Origin: Euonymus europaeus
Taxonomy: Eukaryota > Streptophyta > Magnoliopsida > Celastrales > Celastraceae
Assembly (NCBI GenBank): GCA_963580455.1
Contig: OY756969.1
Span: 24,834,760 to 24,898,759, forward strand
Direction: 5' to 3'
Length of the DNA: 64,000 nucleotides
The position numbers and the translations under genes are program-made. Of the stretch, positions 37,369 to 50,687 are shown piece by piece. The notes below the pieces were generated by a model. The model searched no databases and had not been told where the DNA came from. It worked only from the letters and a program-made list of their open reading frames with translations. Within the stretch, counting starts at the first letter, position 1, and each line of letters opens with the position of its first letter.

Positions 37369-39271
37369 GACTTCTGAAATAAAAAACCGAAATGCCAGGA
37401 TTGTAGAGCTCGAAAAGTAGTGTGAAATCAAGCTAAAAATCACCGAATTCAGAACTCGGAGTCAACGGATATTCATAAAACCGTTTACGTATAGAAACCA
37501 CAATTCGCGGCTAACTAGGTGAAACGAGACCTACAGGCCACGAGTTCTGAAATCACAAACCGAAACACCAGGATTTTAGAGCTCGAAAAGTAGTGTGAAA
37601 TCAAGCTAAAAATCACCGAATTCAGAACTCGGAGTCAAGGGATATTCATAAAACCGTTTAAGTAAAGAAACCACAATTCGCGGCTAACTAGGTGAAACGA
37701 GACCTACTAGCCACGAGTTCTGAAATGAAAAACCGAAACGCCAGGATTGTAGAGCTCGAAAAGTAGTGTGAAATCAAGTTAAAAATCACCGAATTCAGAA
37801 CTCGGAGTCAACGGATATTCATAAAACCGTTTACGTAAAGAAACCACATTTCGCGCCTAACTAGGTGAAACGAGACCTACTAGCCACGAGTTCTGAAATC
37901 AAAATCCGAAACTCCAGGATTGTAGAGCTCAAAAAGTAGTGTGAAATCAAGCTAAAAATCACCGAATTCAGAACTCGGAGTCAAGGGATATTCATAAAAC
38001 CGTTTACGTAAAGAAACCACAATTCGCGGCTAACTAGGTTAAACGAGGCCTACTAGCCACGACTTCTGAAATGAAAAACCGAAATGCCAGGATTGTAGAG
38101 CTCGAAAAGTAGTGTGAAATCAAGCTAAAAATCACCGAATTCAGAACTCGGAGTCAACGGATATTCATAAAACCGTTTACGTATAGAAACCACAATTCGC
38201 GGCTAACTAGGTGAAACGAGACCTACAGGCCACGAGTTCTGAAATCACAAACCAAAACGCCAGGATTGTAGAGCTCGAAAAGTAGTGTGAAATCAAGCTA
38301 AAAATCACCGAATTCAGAACTCGGAGTCAAGGGATATTCATAAAACCGTTTACGTAAAGAAACCACAATTCGCGGCTAACTAGGTGAAACGAGACCTACT
38401 AGCCACGAGTTCTGAAATAAAAAACCGAAATGCCAGGATTGTAGAGCTCGAAAAGTAGTGTGAAATCAAGCTAACAATCACCGAATTCAGAACTCGGAGT
38501 CAACAGATATTCATAAAACCGTTTACGTAAAGAAACCACATTTCGCGCCTAACTAGGTGAAACGAGACCTACTAGCCACAAGTTCTGAATTCAAAAACTG
38601 AAATGCCAGGATTGTAGAGATCGAAAAGTAGTATGAAATCAAGCTAAAAATCACCGAATTCAGAACTCGGAGTCAACGGATATTCATAAAACCGTTTACG
38701 TAAAGAAACCACATTTCTCGCCTAACTAGGTGAAACGAGACCTACTAGCCACGAGTTCTGAAATCAAAATCCGAAACTCCAGGATTGTAGAGCTCGAAAA
38801 GTAGTGTGAAATCAAGCTAAAAATCACCGAATTCAGAACTCGGAGTCAACGGATATTCATAAAACAGTTTACGTAAAGAAACCACAATTCACGGCTAACT
38901 AGGTGAAACGAGACCTACTAGTCACGAGTTCTGAAATCAAAATCCGAAACTCCAGGATTGTAGAGCTCGAAAAGTAGTGTGAAATCAAGCTAAAAATCAC
39001 CGAATTCAGAACTCGGAGTCAACGGATATTCATAAAACAGTTTACGTAAAGAAACCACAATTCACGGCTAACTAGGTGAAACGAGACCTACTAGCCACGA
39101 GTTCTGAAATCAAAATCCGAAACTCCAGGATTGTAGAGCTCGAAAAGTAGTGTGAAATCAAGCTAAAAATCACCGAATTCAGAACTCGGAGTCAACGGAT
39201 ATTCATAAAACCGTTTACGTAAAGAAACCACATTTCGCGCCTAACTAGGTGAAACGAGACCTACTAGCCAC
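37369..39271 (+). repeat. Eleven-monomer block, copy 1 (1,903 bp)
   Basis: Begins with GACTTCTGAAATAAAAAACC and contains two GTATAGAAACC/ACAGGCC monomers, GGATTTTAG (near 37571), CAAGTTAAAAATC, GGTTAAACGAGGCC, CTAACAATC and GAATTCAAAAACTG. The block returns at 41348-43250, offset 3,979 bp (23 x 173), with few visible differences, including the private GTTTAAGTAAAG. Confidence 0.86.
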
Positions 39272-41347
39272 GAGTTCTGAAATAAAAAACCGAAATGCCA
39301 GGATTGTAGAGCTCGAAAAGTAGTGTGAAATCAAGCTAAAAATCACCGAATTCAGAACTCGGAGTCAACGGATATTCGTAAAACCGTTTACGTAAAGAAA
39401 CCACATTTCGCGCCTAACTAGGTGAAACAAGACCTACTAGCCACGAGTTCTGAAATCAAAATCCGAAACACCAGGATTGTAGAGCTCGAAAAGTAGTGTG
39501 AAATCAAGCTAAAAATCACCGAATTCAGAACTCGGAGTCAACAGATATTCATAAAACCGTTTACGTAAAGAAACCACATTTCGCGCCTAACTAGGTGAAA
39601 CGAGACCTACTAGCCACAAGTTCTGAAATCAAAAACTGAAACGCCAGGATTGTAGAGATCGAAAAGTAGTATGAAATCAAGCTAAAAATCACCGAATTCA
39701 GAACTCGGAGTCAACGGATATTCGTAAAACCGTTTACGTAAAGAAACCACATTTCGCGCCTAACTAGGTGAAACAAGACCTACTAGCCACGAGTTCTGAA
39801 ATCAAAATCCGAAACACCAGGATTGTAGAGCTCGAAAAGTAGTATGAAATCAAGCTAAAAATCACCGAATTCAGAACTCGGAGTCAACGGATATTCATAA
39901 AACCGTTTACGTAAAGAAACCACATTTCTCGCCTAACTAGGTGAAACGGGACCTACTAGCCACGAGTTCTGAAATCAAAATCCGAAACTCCAGGATTGTA
40001 GAGCTCGAAAAGTAGTGTGAAATCAAGCTAAAAATCACCGAATTCAGAACTCGGAGTCAACGGATATTCATAAAACAGTTTACGTAAAGAAACCACAATT
40101 CACGGCTAACTAGGTGAAACGAGACCTACTAGCCACGAGTTCTGAAATCAAAATCCGAAACTCCAGGATTGTAGAGCTCGAAAAGTAGTGTGAAATCAAG
40201 CTAAAAATCACCGAATTCAGAACTCGGAGTCAACGGATATTCATAAAACCGTTTACGTAAAGAAACCACATTTCGCGCCTAACTAGGTGAAACGAGACCT
40301 ACTAGCCACGAGTTCTGAAATAAAAAACCGAAATGCCAGGATTGTAGAGCTCGAAAAGTAGTGTGAAATCAAGCTAAAAATCACCGAATTCAGAACTCGG
40401 AGTCAACGGATATTCGTAAAACCGTTTACGTAAAGAAACCACATTTCGCGCCTAACTAGGTGAAACAAGACCTACTAGCCACGAGTTCTGAAATCAAAAT
40501 CCGAAACACCAGGATTGTAGAGCTCGAAAAGTAGTGTGAAATCAAGCTAAAAATCACCGAATTCAGAACTCGGAGTCAACAGATATTCATAAAACCGTTT
40601 ACGTAAAGAAACCACATTTCGCGCCTAACTAGGTGAAACGAGACCTACTAGCCACAAGTTCTGAAATCAAAAACTGAAACGCCAGGATTGTAGAGATCGA
40701 AAAGTAGTATGAAATCAAGCTAAAAATCACCGAATTCAGAACTCGGAGTCAACGGATATTCGTAAAACCGTTTACGTAAAGAAACCACATTTCGCGCCTA
40801 ACTAGGTGAAACAAGACCTACTAGCCACGAGTTCTGAAATCAAAATCCGAAACACCAGGATTGTAGAGCTCGAAAAGTAGTATGAAATCAAGCTAAAAAT
40901 CACCGAATTCAGAACTCGGAGTCAACGGATATTCATAAAACCGTTTACGTAAAGAAACCACATTTCTCGCCTAACTAGGTGAAACGGGACCTACTAGCCA
41001 CGAGTTCTGAAATCAAAATCCGAAACTCCAGGATTGTAGAGCTCGAAAAGTAGTGTGAAATCAAGCTAAAAATCACCGAATTCAGAACTCGGAGTCAACG
41101 GATATTCATAAAACAGTTTACGTAAAGAAACCACAATTCACGGCTAACTAGGTGAAACGAGACCTACTAGCCACGAGTTCTGAAATCAAAATCCGAAACT
41201 CCAGGATTGTAGAGCTCGAAAAGTAGTGTGAAATCAAGCTAAAAATCACCGAATTCAGAACTCGGAGTCAACGGATATTCATAAAACCGTTTACGTAAAG
41301 AAACCACATTTCGCGCCTAACTAGGTGAAACGAGACCTACTAGCCAC
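39272..41347 (+). repeat. Six-monomer block, copies 2 and 3 in tandem (2 x 1,038 bp)
   Basis: 39272-40309 and 40310-41347 are adjoining copies of the 36331-37368 block. The TGAAACGGGA marker sits at 39942 and 40980, exactly 1,038 bp apart, and 2,941 bp (17 x 173) after its first occurrence. Copies 2 and 3 appear almost identical to each other. Confidence 0.87.
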
Positions 41348-43250
41348 GACTTCTGAAATAAAAAACCGAAATGCCAGGATTGTAGAGCTCGAAAAGTAGT
41401 GTGAAATCAAGCTAAAAATCACCGAATTCAGAACTCGGAGTCAACGGATATTCATAAAACCGTTTACGTATAGAAACCACAATTCGCGGCTAACTAGGTG
41501 AAACGAGACCTACAGGCCACGAGTTCTGAAATCACAAACCGAAACACCAGGATTTTAGAGCTCGAAAAGTAGTGTGAAATCAAGCTAAAAATCACCGAAT
41601 TCAGAACTCGGAGTCAAGGGATATTCATAAAACCGTTTAAGTAAAGAAACCACAATTCGCGGCTAACTAGGTGAAACGAGACCTACTAGCCACGAGTTCT
41701 GAAATGAAAAACCGAAACGCCAGGATTGTAGAGCTCGAAAAGTAGTGTGAAATCAAGTTAAAAATCACCGAATTCAGAACTCGGAGTCAACGGATATTCA
41801 TAAAACCGTTTACGTAAAGAAACCACATTTCGCGCCTAACTAGGTGAAACGAGACCTACTAGCCACGAGTTCTGAAATCAAAATCCGAAACTCCAGGATT
41901 GTAGAGCTCAAAAAGTAGTGTGAAATCAAGCTAAAAATCACCGAATTCAGAACTCGGAGTCAAGGGATATTCATAAAACCGTTTACGTAAAGAAACCACA
42001 ATTCGCGGCTAACTAGGTTAAACGAGGCCTACTAGCCACGACTTCTGAAATGAAAAACCGAAATGCCAGGATTGTAGAGCTCGAAAAGTAGTGTGAAATC
42101 AAGCTAAAAATCACCGAATTCAGAACTCGGAGTCAACGGATATTCATAAAACCGTTTACGTATAGAAACCACAATTCGCGGCTAACTAGGTGAAACGAGA
42201 CCTACAGGCCACGAGTTCTGAAATCACAAACCAAAACGCCAGGATTGTAGAGCTCGAAAAGTAGTGTGAAATCAAGCTAAAAATCACCGAATTCAGAACT
42301 CGGAGTCAAGGGATATTCATAAAACCGTTTACGTAAAGAAACCACAATTCGCGGCTAACTAGGTGAAACGAGACCTACTAGCCACGAGTTCTGAAATAAA
42401 AAACCGAAATGCCAGGATTGTAGAGCTCGAAAAGTAGTGTGAAATCAAGCTAACAATCACCGAATTCAGAACTCGGAGTCAACAGATATTCATAAAACCG
42501 TTTACGTAAAGAAACCACATTTCGCGCCTAACTAGGTGAAACGAGACCTACTAGCCACAAGTTCTGAATTCAAAAACTGAAATGCCAGGATTGTAGAGAT
42601 CGAAAAGTAGTATGAAATCAAGCTAAAAATCACCGAATTCAGAACTCGGAGTCAACGGATATTCATAAAACCGTTTACGTAAAGAAACCACATTTCTCGC
42701 CTAACTAGGTGAAACGAGACCTACTAGCCACGAGTTCTGAAATCAAAATCCGAAACTCCAGGATTGTAGAGCTCGAAAAGTAGTGTGAAATCAAGCTAAA
42801 AATCACCGAATTCAGAACTCGGAGTCAACGGATATTCATAAAACAGTTTACGTAAAGAAACCACAATTCACGGCTAACTAGGTGAAACGAGACCTACTAG
42901 TCACGAGTTCTGAAATCAAAATCCGAAACTCCAGGATTGTAGAGCTCGAAAAGTAGTGTGAAATCAAGCTAAAAATCACCGAATTCAGAACTCGGAGTCA
43001 ACGGATATTCATAAAACAGTTTACGTAAAGAAACCACAATTCACGGCTAACTAGGTGAAACGAGACCTACTAGCCACGAGTTCTGAAATCAAAATCCGAA
43101 ACTCCAGGATTGTAGAGCTCGAAAAGTAGTGTGAAATCAAGCTAAAAATCACCGAATTCAGAACTCGGAGTCAACGGATATTCATAAAACCGTTTACGTA
43201 AAGAAACCACATTTCGCGCCTAACTAGGTGAAACGAGACCTACTAGCCAC
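41348..43250 (+). repeat. Eleven-monomer block, copy 2 (1,903 bp)
   Basis: Near-identical to 37369-39271, including GGATTTTAG in an AACACC monomer (41540 against 37561). The array here therefore reads 6-mer, 11-mer, 6-mer, 6-mer, 11-mer, where the second 6+6+11 follows the first 6+11 by exchange. Confidence 0.86.
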
Positions 43251-45499
43251 GACTTCTGAAATAAAAAACCGAAATGCCAGGATTGTAGAGCTCGAAAAGT
43301 AGTGTGAAATCAAGCTAAAAATCACCGAATTCAGAACTCGGAGTCAACGGATATTCATAAAACTGTTTACGTATAGAAACCACAATTCGCGGCTAACTAG
43401 GTGAAACGAGACCTACAGGCCACGAGTTCTGAAATCACAAACCGAAACGCCAGGATTTTAGAGCTCGAAAAGTAGTGTGAAATCAAGCTAAAAATCACCG
43501 AATTCAGAACTCGGAGTCAAGGGATATTCATAAAACCGTTTACGTAAAGAAACCACAATTCGCGGCTAACTAGGTGAAACGAGACCTACTAGCCACGAGT
43601 TCTGAAATGAAAAACCGAAACGCCAGGATTGTAGAGCTCGAAAAGTAGTGTGAAATCAAGTTAAAAATCACCGAATTCAGAACTCGGAGTCAACGGATAT
43701 TCATAAAACCGTTTACGTAAACAAACCACATTTCGCGCCTAACTAGGTGAAACGAGACCTACTAGCCACGAGTTCTGAAATCAAAATCCGAAACTCCAGG
43801 ATTGTAGAGCTCAAAAAGTAGTGTGAAATCAAGCTAAAAATCACCGAATTCAGAACTCGGAGTCAACGGATATTCATAAAACCGTTTACGTAAAGAAACC
43901 ACATTTCGCGCCTAACTAGGTTAAACGAGGCCTACTAGCCACGACTTCTGAAATCAAAAACCGAAATGCCAGGATTGTAGAGCTCGAAAAGTAGTGTGAA
44001 ATCAAGCTAAAAATCACCGAATTCAGAACTCGGAGTCAACGGATATTCATAAAACCGTTTACGTATAGAAACCACAATCCGCGGCTAACTAGGTGAAACG
44101 AGACCTACAGGCCACGAGTTCTGAAATCACAAACCAAAACGCCAGGATTGTAGAGCTCGAAAAGTAGTGTGAAATCAAGCTAAAAATCACCGAATTCAGA
44201 ACTCGGAGTCAAGGGATATTCATAAAACCGTTTACGTAAAGAAACCACAATTCGCGGCTAACTAGGTGAAACGAGACCTACTAGCCACGAGTTCTGAAAT
44301 AAAAAACCGAAATGCCAGGATTGTAGAGCTCGAAAAGTAGTGTGAAATCAAGCTAAAAATCACCGAATTCAGAACTCGGAGTCAACGGATATTCGTAAAA
44401 CCGTTTACGTAAAGAAACCACATTTCGCGCCTAACTAGGTGAAACAAGACCTACTAGCCACGAGTTCTGAATTCAAAAACCGAAATGCCAGGATTGTAGA
44501 GCTCGAAAAGTAGTGTGAAATCAAGCTAAAAATCACCGAATTCAGAACTCGGAGTCAAGGGATATTCATAAAACCGTTTACGTAAAGAAACCACAATTCG
44601 CGGCTAACTAGGTGAAACGAGACCTACTAGCCACGAGTTCTGAAATAAAAAACCGAAATGCCAGGATTGTAGAGCTCGAAAAGTAGTGTGAAATCAAGCT
44701 AACAATCACCGAATTCAGAACTCGGAGTCAACAGATATTCATAAAACCGTTTACGTAAAGAAACCACATTTCGCGCCTAACTAGGTGAAACGAGACCTAC
44801 TAGCCACAAGTTCTGAATTCAAAAACTGAAATGCCAGGATTGTAGAGATCGAAAAGTAGTATGAAATCAAGCTAAAAATCACCGAATTCAGAACTCGGAG
44901 TCAACGGATATTCATAAAACCGTTTACGTAAAGAAACCACATTTCTCGCCTAACTAGGTGAAACGAGACCTACTAGCCACGAGTTCTGAAATCAAAATCC
45001 GAAACTCCAGGATTGTAGAGCTCGAAAAGTAGTGTGAAATCAAGCTAAAAATCACCGAATTCAGAACTCGGAGTCAACGGATATTCATAAAACAGTTTAC
45101 GTAAAGAAACCACAATTCACGGCTAACTAGGTGAAACGAGACCTACTAGTCACGAGTTCTGAAATCAAAATCCGAAACTCCAGGATTGTAGAGCTCGAAA
45201 AGTAGTGTGAAATCAAGCTAAAAATCACCGAATTCAGAACTCGGAGTCAACGGATATTCATAAAACAGTTTACGTAAAGAAACCACAATTCACGGCTAAC
45301 TAGGTGAAACGAGACCTACTAGCCACGAGTTCTGAAATCAAAATCCGAAACTCCAGGATTGTAGAGCTCGAAAAGTAGTGTGAAATCAAGCTAAAAATCA
45401 CCGAATTCAGAACTCGGAGTCAACGGATATTCATAAAACCGTTTACGTAAAGAAACCACATTTCGCGCCTAACTAGGTGAAACGAGACCTACTAGCCAC
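43251..45499 (+). repeat. Thirteen-monomer version of the 11-mer block (2,249 bp)
   Basis: Starts like the 11-mer block but with AACTGTTT in its first monomer and AACGCC in place of AACACC next to GGATTTTAG (43443). It has two additional monomers (about 44289-44634), one with AAACAAG and one with GAATTCAAAAACC. The following block starts at 45500, 2,249 bp later. A CACAATCCGCGG change is shared with the copies downstream. Confidence 0.82.
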
Positions 45500-48093
45500 G
45501 ACTTCTGAAATAAAAAACCGAAATGCCAGGATTGTAGAGCTCGAAAAGTAGTGTGAAATCAAGCTAAAAATCACCGAATTCAGAACTCGGAGTCAACGGA
45601 TATTCATAAAACTGTTTACGTATAGAAACCACAATTCGCGGCTAACTAGGTGAAACGAGACCTACAGGCCACGAGTTCTGAAATCACAAACCGAAACGCC
45701 AGGATTTTAGAGCTCGAAAAGTAGTGTGAAATCAAGCTAAAAATCACCGAATTCAGAACTCGGAGTCAAGGGATATTCATAAAACCGTTTACGTAAAGAA
45801 ACCACAATTCGCGGCTAACTAGGTGAAACGAGACCTACTAGCCACGAGTTCTGAAATGAAAAACCGAAACGCCAGGATTGTAGAGCTCGAAAAGTAGTGT
45901 GAAATCAAGTTAAAAATCACCGAATTCAGAACTCGGAGTCAACGGATATTCATAAAACCGTTTACGTAAAGAAACCACATTTCGCGCCTAACTAGGTGAA
46001 ACGAGACCTACTAGCCACGAGTTCTGAAATCAAAATCCGAAACTCCAGGATTGTAGAGCTCAAAAAGTAGTGTGAAATCAAGCTAAAAATCACCGAATTC
46101 AGAACTCGGAGTCAACGGATATTCATAAAACCGTTTACGTAAAGAAACCACATTTCGCGCCTAACTAGGTTAAACGAGGCCTACTAGCCACGACTTCTGA
46201 AATCAAAAACCGAAATGCCAGGATTGTAGAGCTCGAAAAGTAGTGTGAAATCAAGCTAAAAATCACCGAATTCAGAACTCGGAGTCAACGGATATTCATA
46301 AAACCGTTTACGTATAGAAACCACAATCCGCGGCTAACTAGGTGAAACGAGACCTACAGGCCACGAGTTCTGAAATCACAAACCAAAACGCCAGGATTGT
46401 AGAGCTCGAAAAGTAGTGTGAAATCAAGCTAAAAATCACCGAATTCAGAACTCGGAGTCAAGGGATATTCATAAAACCGTTTACATAAAGAAACCACAAT
46501 TCGCGGCTAACTAGGTGAAACGAGACCTACTAGCCACGAGTTCTGAAATAAAAAACCGAAATGCCAGGATTGTAGAGCTCGAAAAGTAGTGTGAAATCAA
46601 GCTAAAAATCACCGAATTCAGAACTCGGAGTCAACGGATATTCGTAAAACCGTTTACGTAAAGAAACCACATTTCGCGCCTAACTAGGTGAAACAAGACC
46701 TACTAGCCACGAGTTCTGAAATCGAAATCCGAAACACCAGGATTGTAGAGCTCGAAAAGTAGTGTGAAATCAAGCTAACAATCACCGAATTCAGAACTCG
46801 GAGTCAACAGATATTCATAAAACCGTTTACGTAAAGAAACCACATTTCGCGCCTAACTAGGTGAAACGAGACCTACTAGCCACAAGTTCTGAATTCAAAA
46901 ACTGAAATGCCAGGATTGTAGAGATCGAAAAGTAGTATGAAATCAAGCTAAAAATCACCGAATTCAGAACTCGGAGTCAACGGATATTCATAAAACCGTT
47001 TACGTAAAGAAACCACATTTCTCGCCTAACTAGGTGAAACGAGACCTACTAGCCACGAGTTCTGAAATCAAAATCCGAAACTCCAGGATTGTAGAGCTCG
47101 AAAAGTAGTGTGAAATCAAGCTAAAAATCACCGAATTCAGAACTCGCAGTCAACGGATATTCATAAAACCGTTTACGTAAAGAAACCACATTTCGCGCCT
47201 AACTAGGTGAAACGAGACCTACTAGCCACGATTTCTGAAATCAAAATCCGAAACTCCAGGATTGTAGAGCTCAAAAAGTAGTGTGAAATCAAGCTAAAAA
47301 TCACCGAATTCAGAACTCGGAGTCAACGGATATTCATAAAACAGTTTACGTAAAGAAACCACAATTCACGGCTAACTAGGTGAAACGAGACCTACTAGCC
47401 ACGAGTTCTGAAATCAAAATCCGAAACTCCAGGATTGTAGAGCTCGAAAAGTAGTGTGAAATCAAGCTAAAAATCACCGAATTCAGAACTCGGAGTCAAC
47501 GGATATTCATAAAACAATTTACGTAAAGAAACCACAATTCACGGCTAACTAGGTGAAACGAGACCTACTACCACGAGTTCTGAAATCAAAATCCGAAACT
47601 CCAGGATTGTAGAGCTCGAAAAGTAGTGTGAAATCAAGCTAAAAATCACCGAATTCAGAACTCGGAGTCAACGGATATTCATAAAACGGTTTACGTAAAG
47701 AAACCACAATTCGCGCCTAACAAGGTGAAACGAGACCTACTAGCCACGAGTTCTGAAATGAAAAACCGAAACGCCAGGATTGTAGAGCTCGAAAAGTAGT
47801 GTGAAATCAAGCTAAAAATCACCGAATTCAGAACTCGGAGTCAACGGATATTCATAAAACAGTTTACGTAAAGAAACCACAATTCACGGCTAACTAGGTG
47901 AAACGAGACCTACTAGCCACGAGTTCTGAAATCAAAATCCGAAACTCCAGGATTGTAGAGCTCGAAAAGTAGTGTGAAATCAAGCTAAAAATCACCGAAT
48001 TCAGAACTCGGAGTCAACGGATATTCATAAAACCGTTTACGTAAAGAAACCACATTTCGCGCCTAACTAGGTGAAACGAGACCTACTAGCCAC
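45500..48093 (+). repeat. Fifteen-monomer block, copy 1 (2,594 bp, with 1-bp deletion)
   Basis: Fifteen monomers, one base short of 15 x 173 because of a single-base deletion that turns ACTAGCCAC into ACTACCAC at 47571. The first half follows the preceding 13-mer block; the second half adds CTCGCAGTC, GATTTCTG, repeated AATTCACGGC and AACAAGG types. It is repeated next at 48094. Confidence 0.87.
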
Positions 48094-50687
48094 GACTTCT
48101 GAAATAAAAAACCGAAATGCCAGGATTGTAGAGCTCGAAAAGTAGTGTGAAATCAAGCTAAAAATCACCGAATTCAGAACTCGGAGTCAACGGATATTCA
48201 TAAAACTGTTTACGTATAGAAACCACAATTCGCGGCTAACTAGGTGAAACGAGACCTACAGGCCACGAGTTCTGAAATCACAAACCGAAACGCCAGGATT
48301 TTAGAGCTCGAAAAGTAGTGTGAAATCAAGCTAAAAATCACCGAATTCAGAACTCGGAGTCAAGGGATATTCATAAAACCGTTTACGTAAAGAAACCACA
48401 ATTCGCGGCTAACTAGGTGAAACGAGACCTACTAGCCACGAGTTCTGAAATGAAAAACCGAAACGCCAGGATTGTAGAGCTCGAAAAGTAGTGTGAAATC
48501 AAGTTAAAAATCACCGAATTCAGAACTCGGAGTCAACGGATATTCATAAAACCGTTTACGTAAAGAAACCACATTTCGCGCCTAACTAGGTGAAACGAGA
48601 CCTACTAGCCACGAGTTCTGAAATCAAAATCCGAAACTCCAGGATTGTAGAGCTCAAAAAGTAGTGTGAAATCAAGCTAAAAATCACCGAATTCAGAACT
48701 CGGAGTCAACGGATATTCATAAAACCGTTTACGTAAAGAAACCACATTTCGCGCCTAACTAGGTTAAACGAGGCCTACTAGCCACGACTTCTGAAATCAA
48801 AAACCGAAATGCCAGGATTGTAGAGCTCGAAAAGTAGTGTGAAATCAAGCTAAAAATCACCGAATTCAGAACTCGGAGTCAACGGATATTCATAAAACCG
48901 TTTACGTATAGAAACCACAATCCGCGGCTAACTAGGTGAAACGAGACCTACAGGCCACGAGTTCTGAAATCACAAACCAAAACGCCAGGATTGTAGAGCT
49001 CGAAAAGTAGTGTGAAATCAAGCTAAAAATCACCGAATTCAGAACTCGGAGTCAAGGGATATTCATAAAACCGTTTACATAAAGAAACCACAATTCGCGG
49101 CTAACTAGGTGAAACGAGACCTACTAGCCACGAGTTCTGAAATAAAAAACCGAAATGCCAGGATTGTAGAGCTCGAAAAGTAGTGTGAAATCAAGCTAAA
49201 AATCACCGAATTCAGAACTCGGAGTCAACGGATATTCGTAAAACCGTTTACGTAAAGAAACCACATTTCGCGCCTAACTAGGTGAAACAAGACCTACTAG
49301 CCACGAGTTCTGAAATCGAAATCCGAAACACCAGGATTGTAGAGCTCGAAAAGTAGTGTGAAATCAAGCTAACAATCACCGAATTCAGAACTCGGAGTCA
49401 ACAGATATTCATAAAACCGTTTACGTAAAGAAACCACATTTCGCGCCTAACTAGGTGAAACGAGACCTACTAGCCACAAGTTCTGAATTCAAAAACTGAA
49501 ATGCCAGGATTGTAGAGATCGAAAAGTAGTATGAAATCAAGCTAAAAATCACCGAATTCAGAACTCGGAGTCAACGGATATTCATAAAACCGTTTACGTA
49601 AAGAAACCACATTTCTCGCCTAACTAGGTGAAACGAGACCTACTAGCCACGAGTTCTGAAATCAAAATCCGAAACTCCAGGATTGTAGAGCTCGAAAAGT
49701 AGTGTGAAATCAAGCTAAAAATCACCGAATTCAGAACTCGCAGTCAACGGATATTCATAAAACCGTTTACGTAAAGAAACCACATTTCGCGCCTAACTAG
49801 GTGAAACGAGACCTACTAGCCACGATTTCTGAAATCAAAATCCGAAACTCCAGGATTGTAGAGCTCAAAAAGTAGTGTGAAATCAAGCTAAAAATCACCG
49901 AATTCAGAACTCGGAGTCAACGGATATTCATAAAACAGTTTACGTAAAGAAACCACAATTCACGGCTAACTAGGTGAAACGAGACCTACTAGCCACGAGT
50001 TCTGAAATCAAAATCCGAAACTCCAGGATTGTAGAGCTCGAAAAGTAGTGTGAAATCAAGCTAAAAATCACCGAATTCAGAACTCGGAGTCAACGGATAT
50101 TCATAAAACAGTTTACGTAAAGAAACCACAATTCACGGCTAACTAGGTGAAACGAGACCTACTACCACGAGTTCTGAAATCAAAATCCGAAACTCCAGGA
50201 TTGTAGAGCTCGAAAAGTAGTGTGAAATCAAGCTAAAAATCACCGAATTCAGAACTCGGAGTCAACGGATATTCATAAAACGGTTTACGTAAAGAAACCA
50301 CAATTCGCGCCTAACAAGGTGAAACGAGACCTACTAGCCACGAGTTCTGAAATGAAAAACCGAAACGCCAGGATTGTAGAGCTCGAAAAGTAGTGTGAAA
50401 TCAAGCTAAAAATCACCGAATTCAGAACTCGGAGTCAACGGATATTCATAAAACAGTTTACGTAAAGAAACCACAATTCACGGCTAACTAGGTGAAACGA
50501 GACCTACTAGCCACGAGTTCTGAAATGAAAAACCGAAATGCCAGGATTGTAGAGCTCGAAAAGTAGTGTGAAATCAAGCTAAAAATCACCGAATTCAGAA
50601 CTCGGAGTCAACGGATATTCATAAAACCGTTTACGTAAAGAAACCACATTTCGCGCCTAACTAGGTGAAACGAGACCTACTAGCCAC
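48094..50687 (+). repeat. Fifteen-monomer block, copy 2 (2,594 bp, same deletion)
   Basis: Direct tandem copy of 45500-48093, carrying the identical 1-bp deletion at 50165. GGATTTTAG markers at 45692 and 48286 are 2,594 bp apart. Differences are few, for example AACAGTTT here against AACAATTT at about 47515. The final monomer (50515) differs from its counterpart by GAAATGAAAAACC with AATGCC, so homogeneity ends near 50514. Confidence 0.87.

Noticed and set aside
39272..41347. Identical adjoining blocks as a possible assembly duplication
   Set aside because: It cannot be excluded without reads, but similar near-identical tandem blocks of different sizes occur throughout and fit normal satellite turnover, so it is reported as real with that caution.
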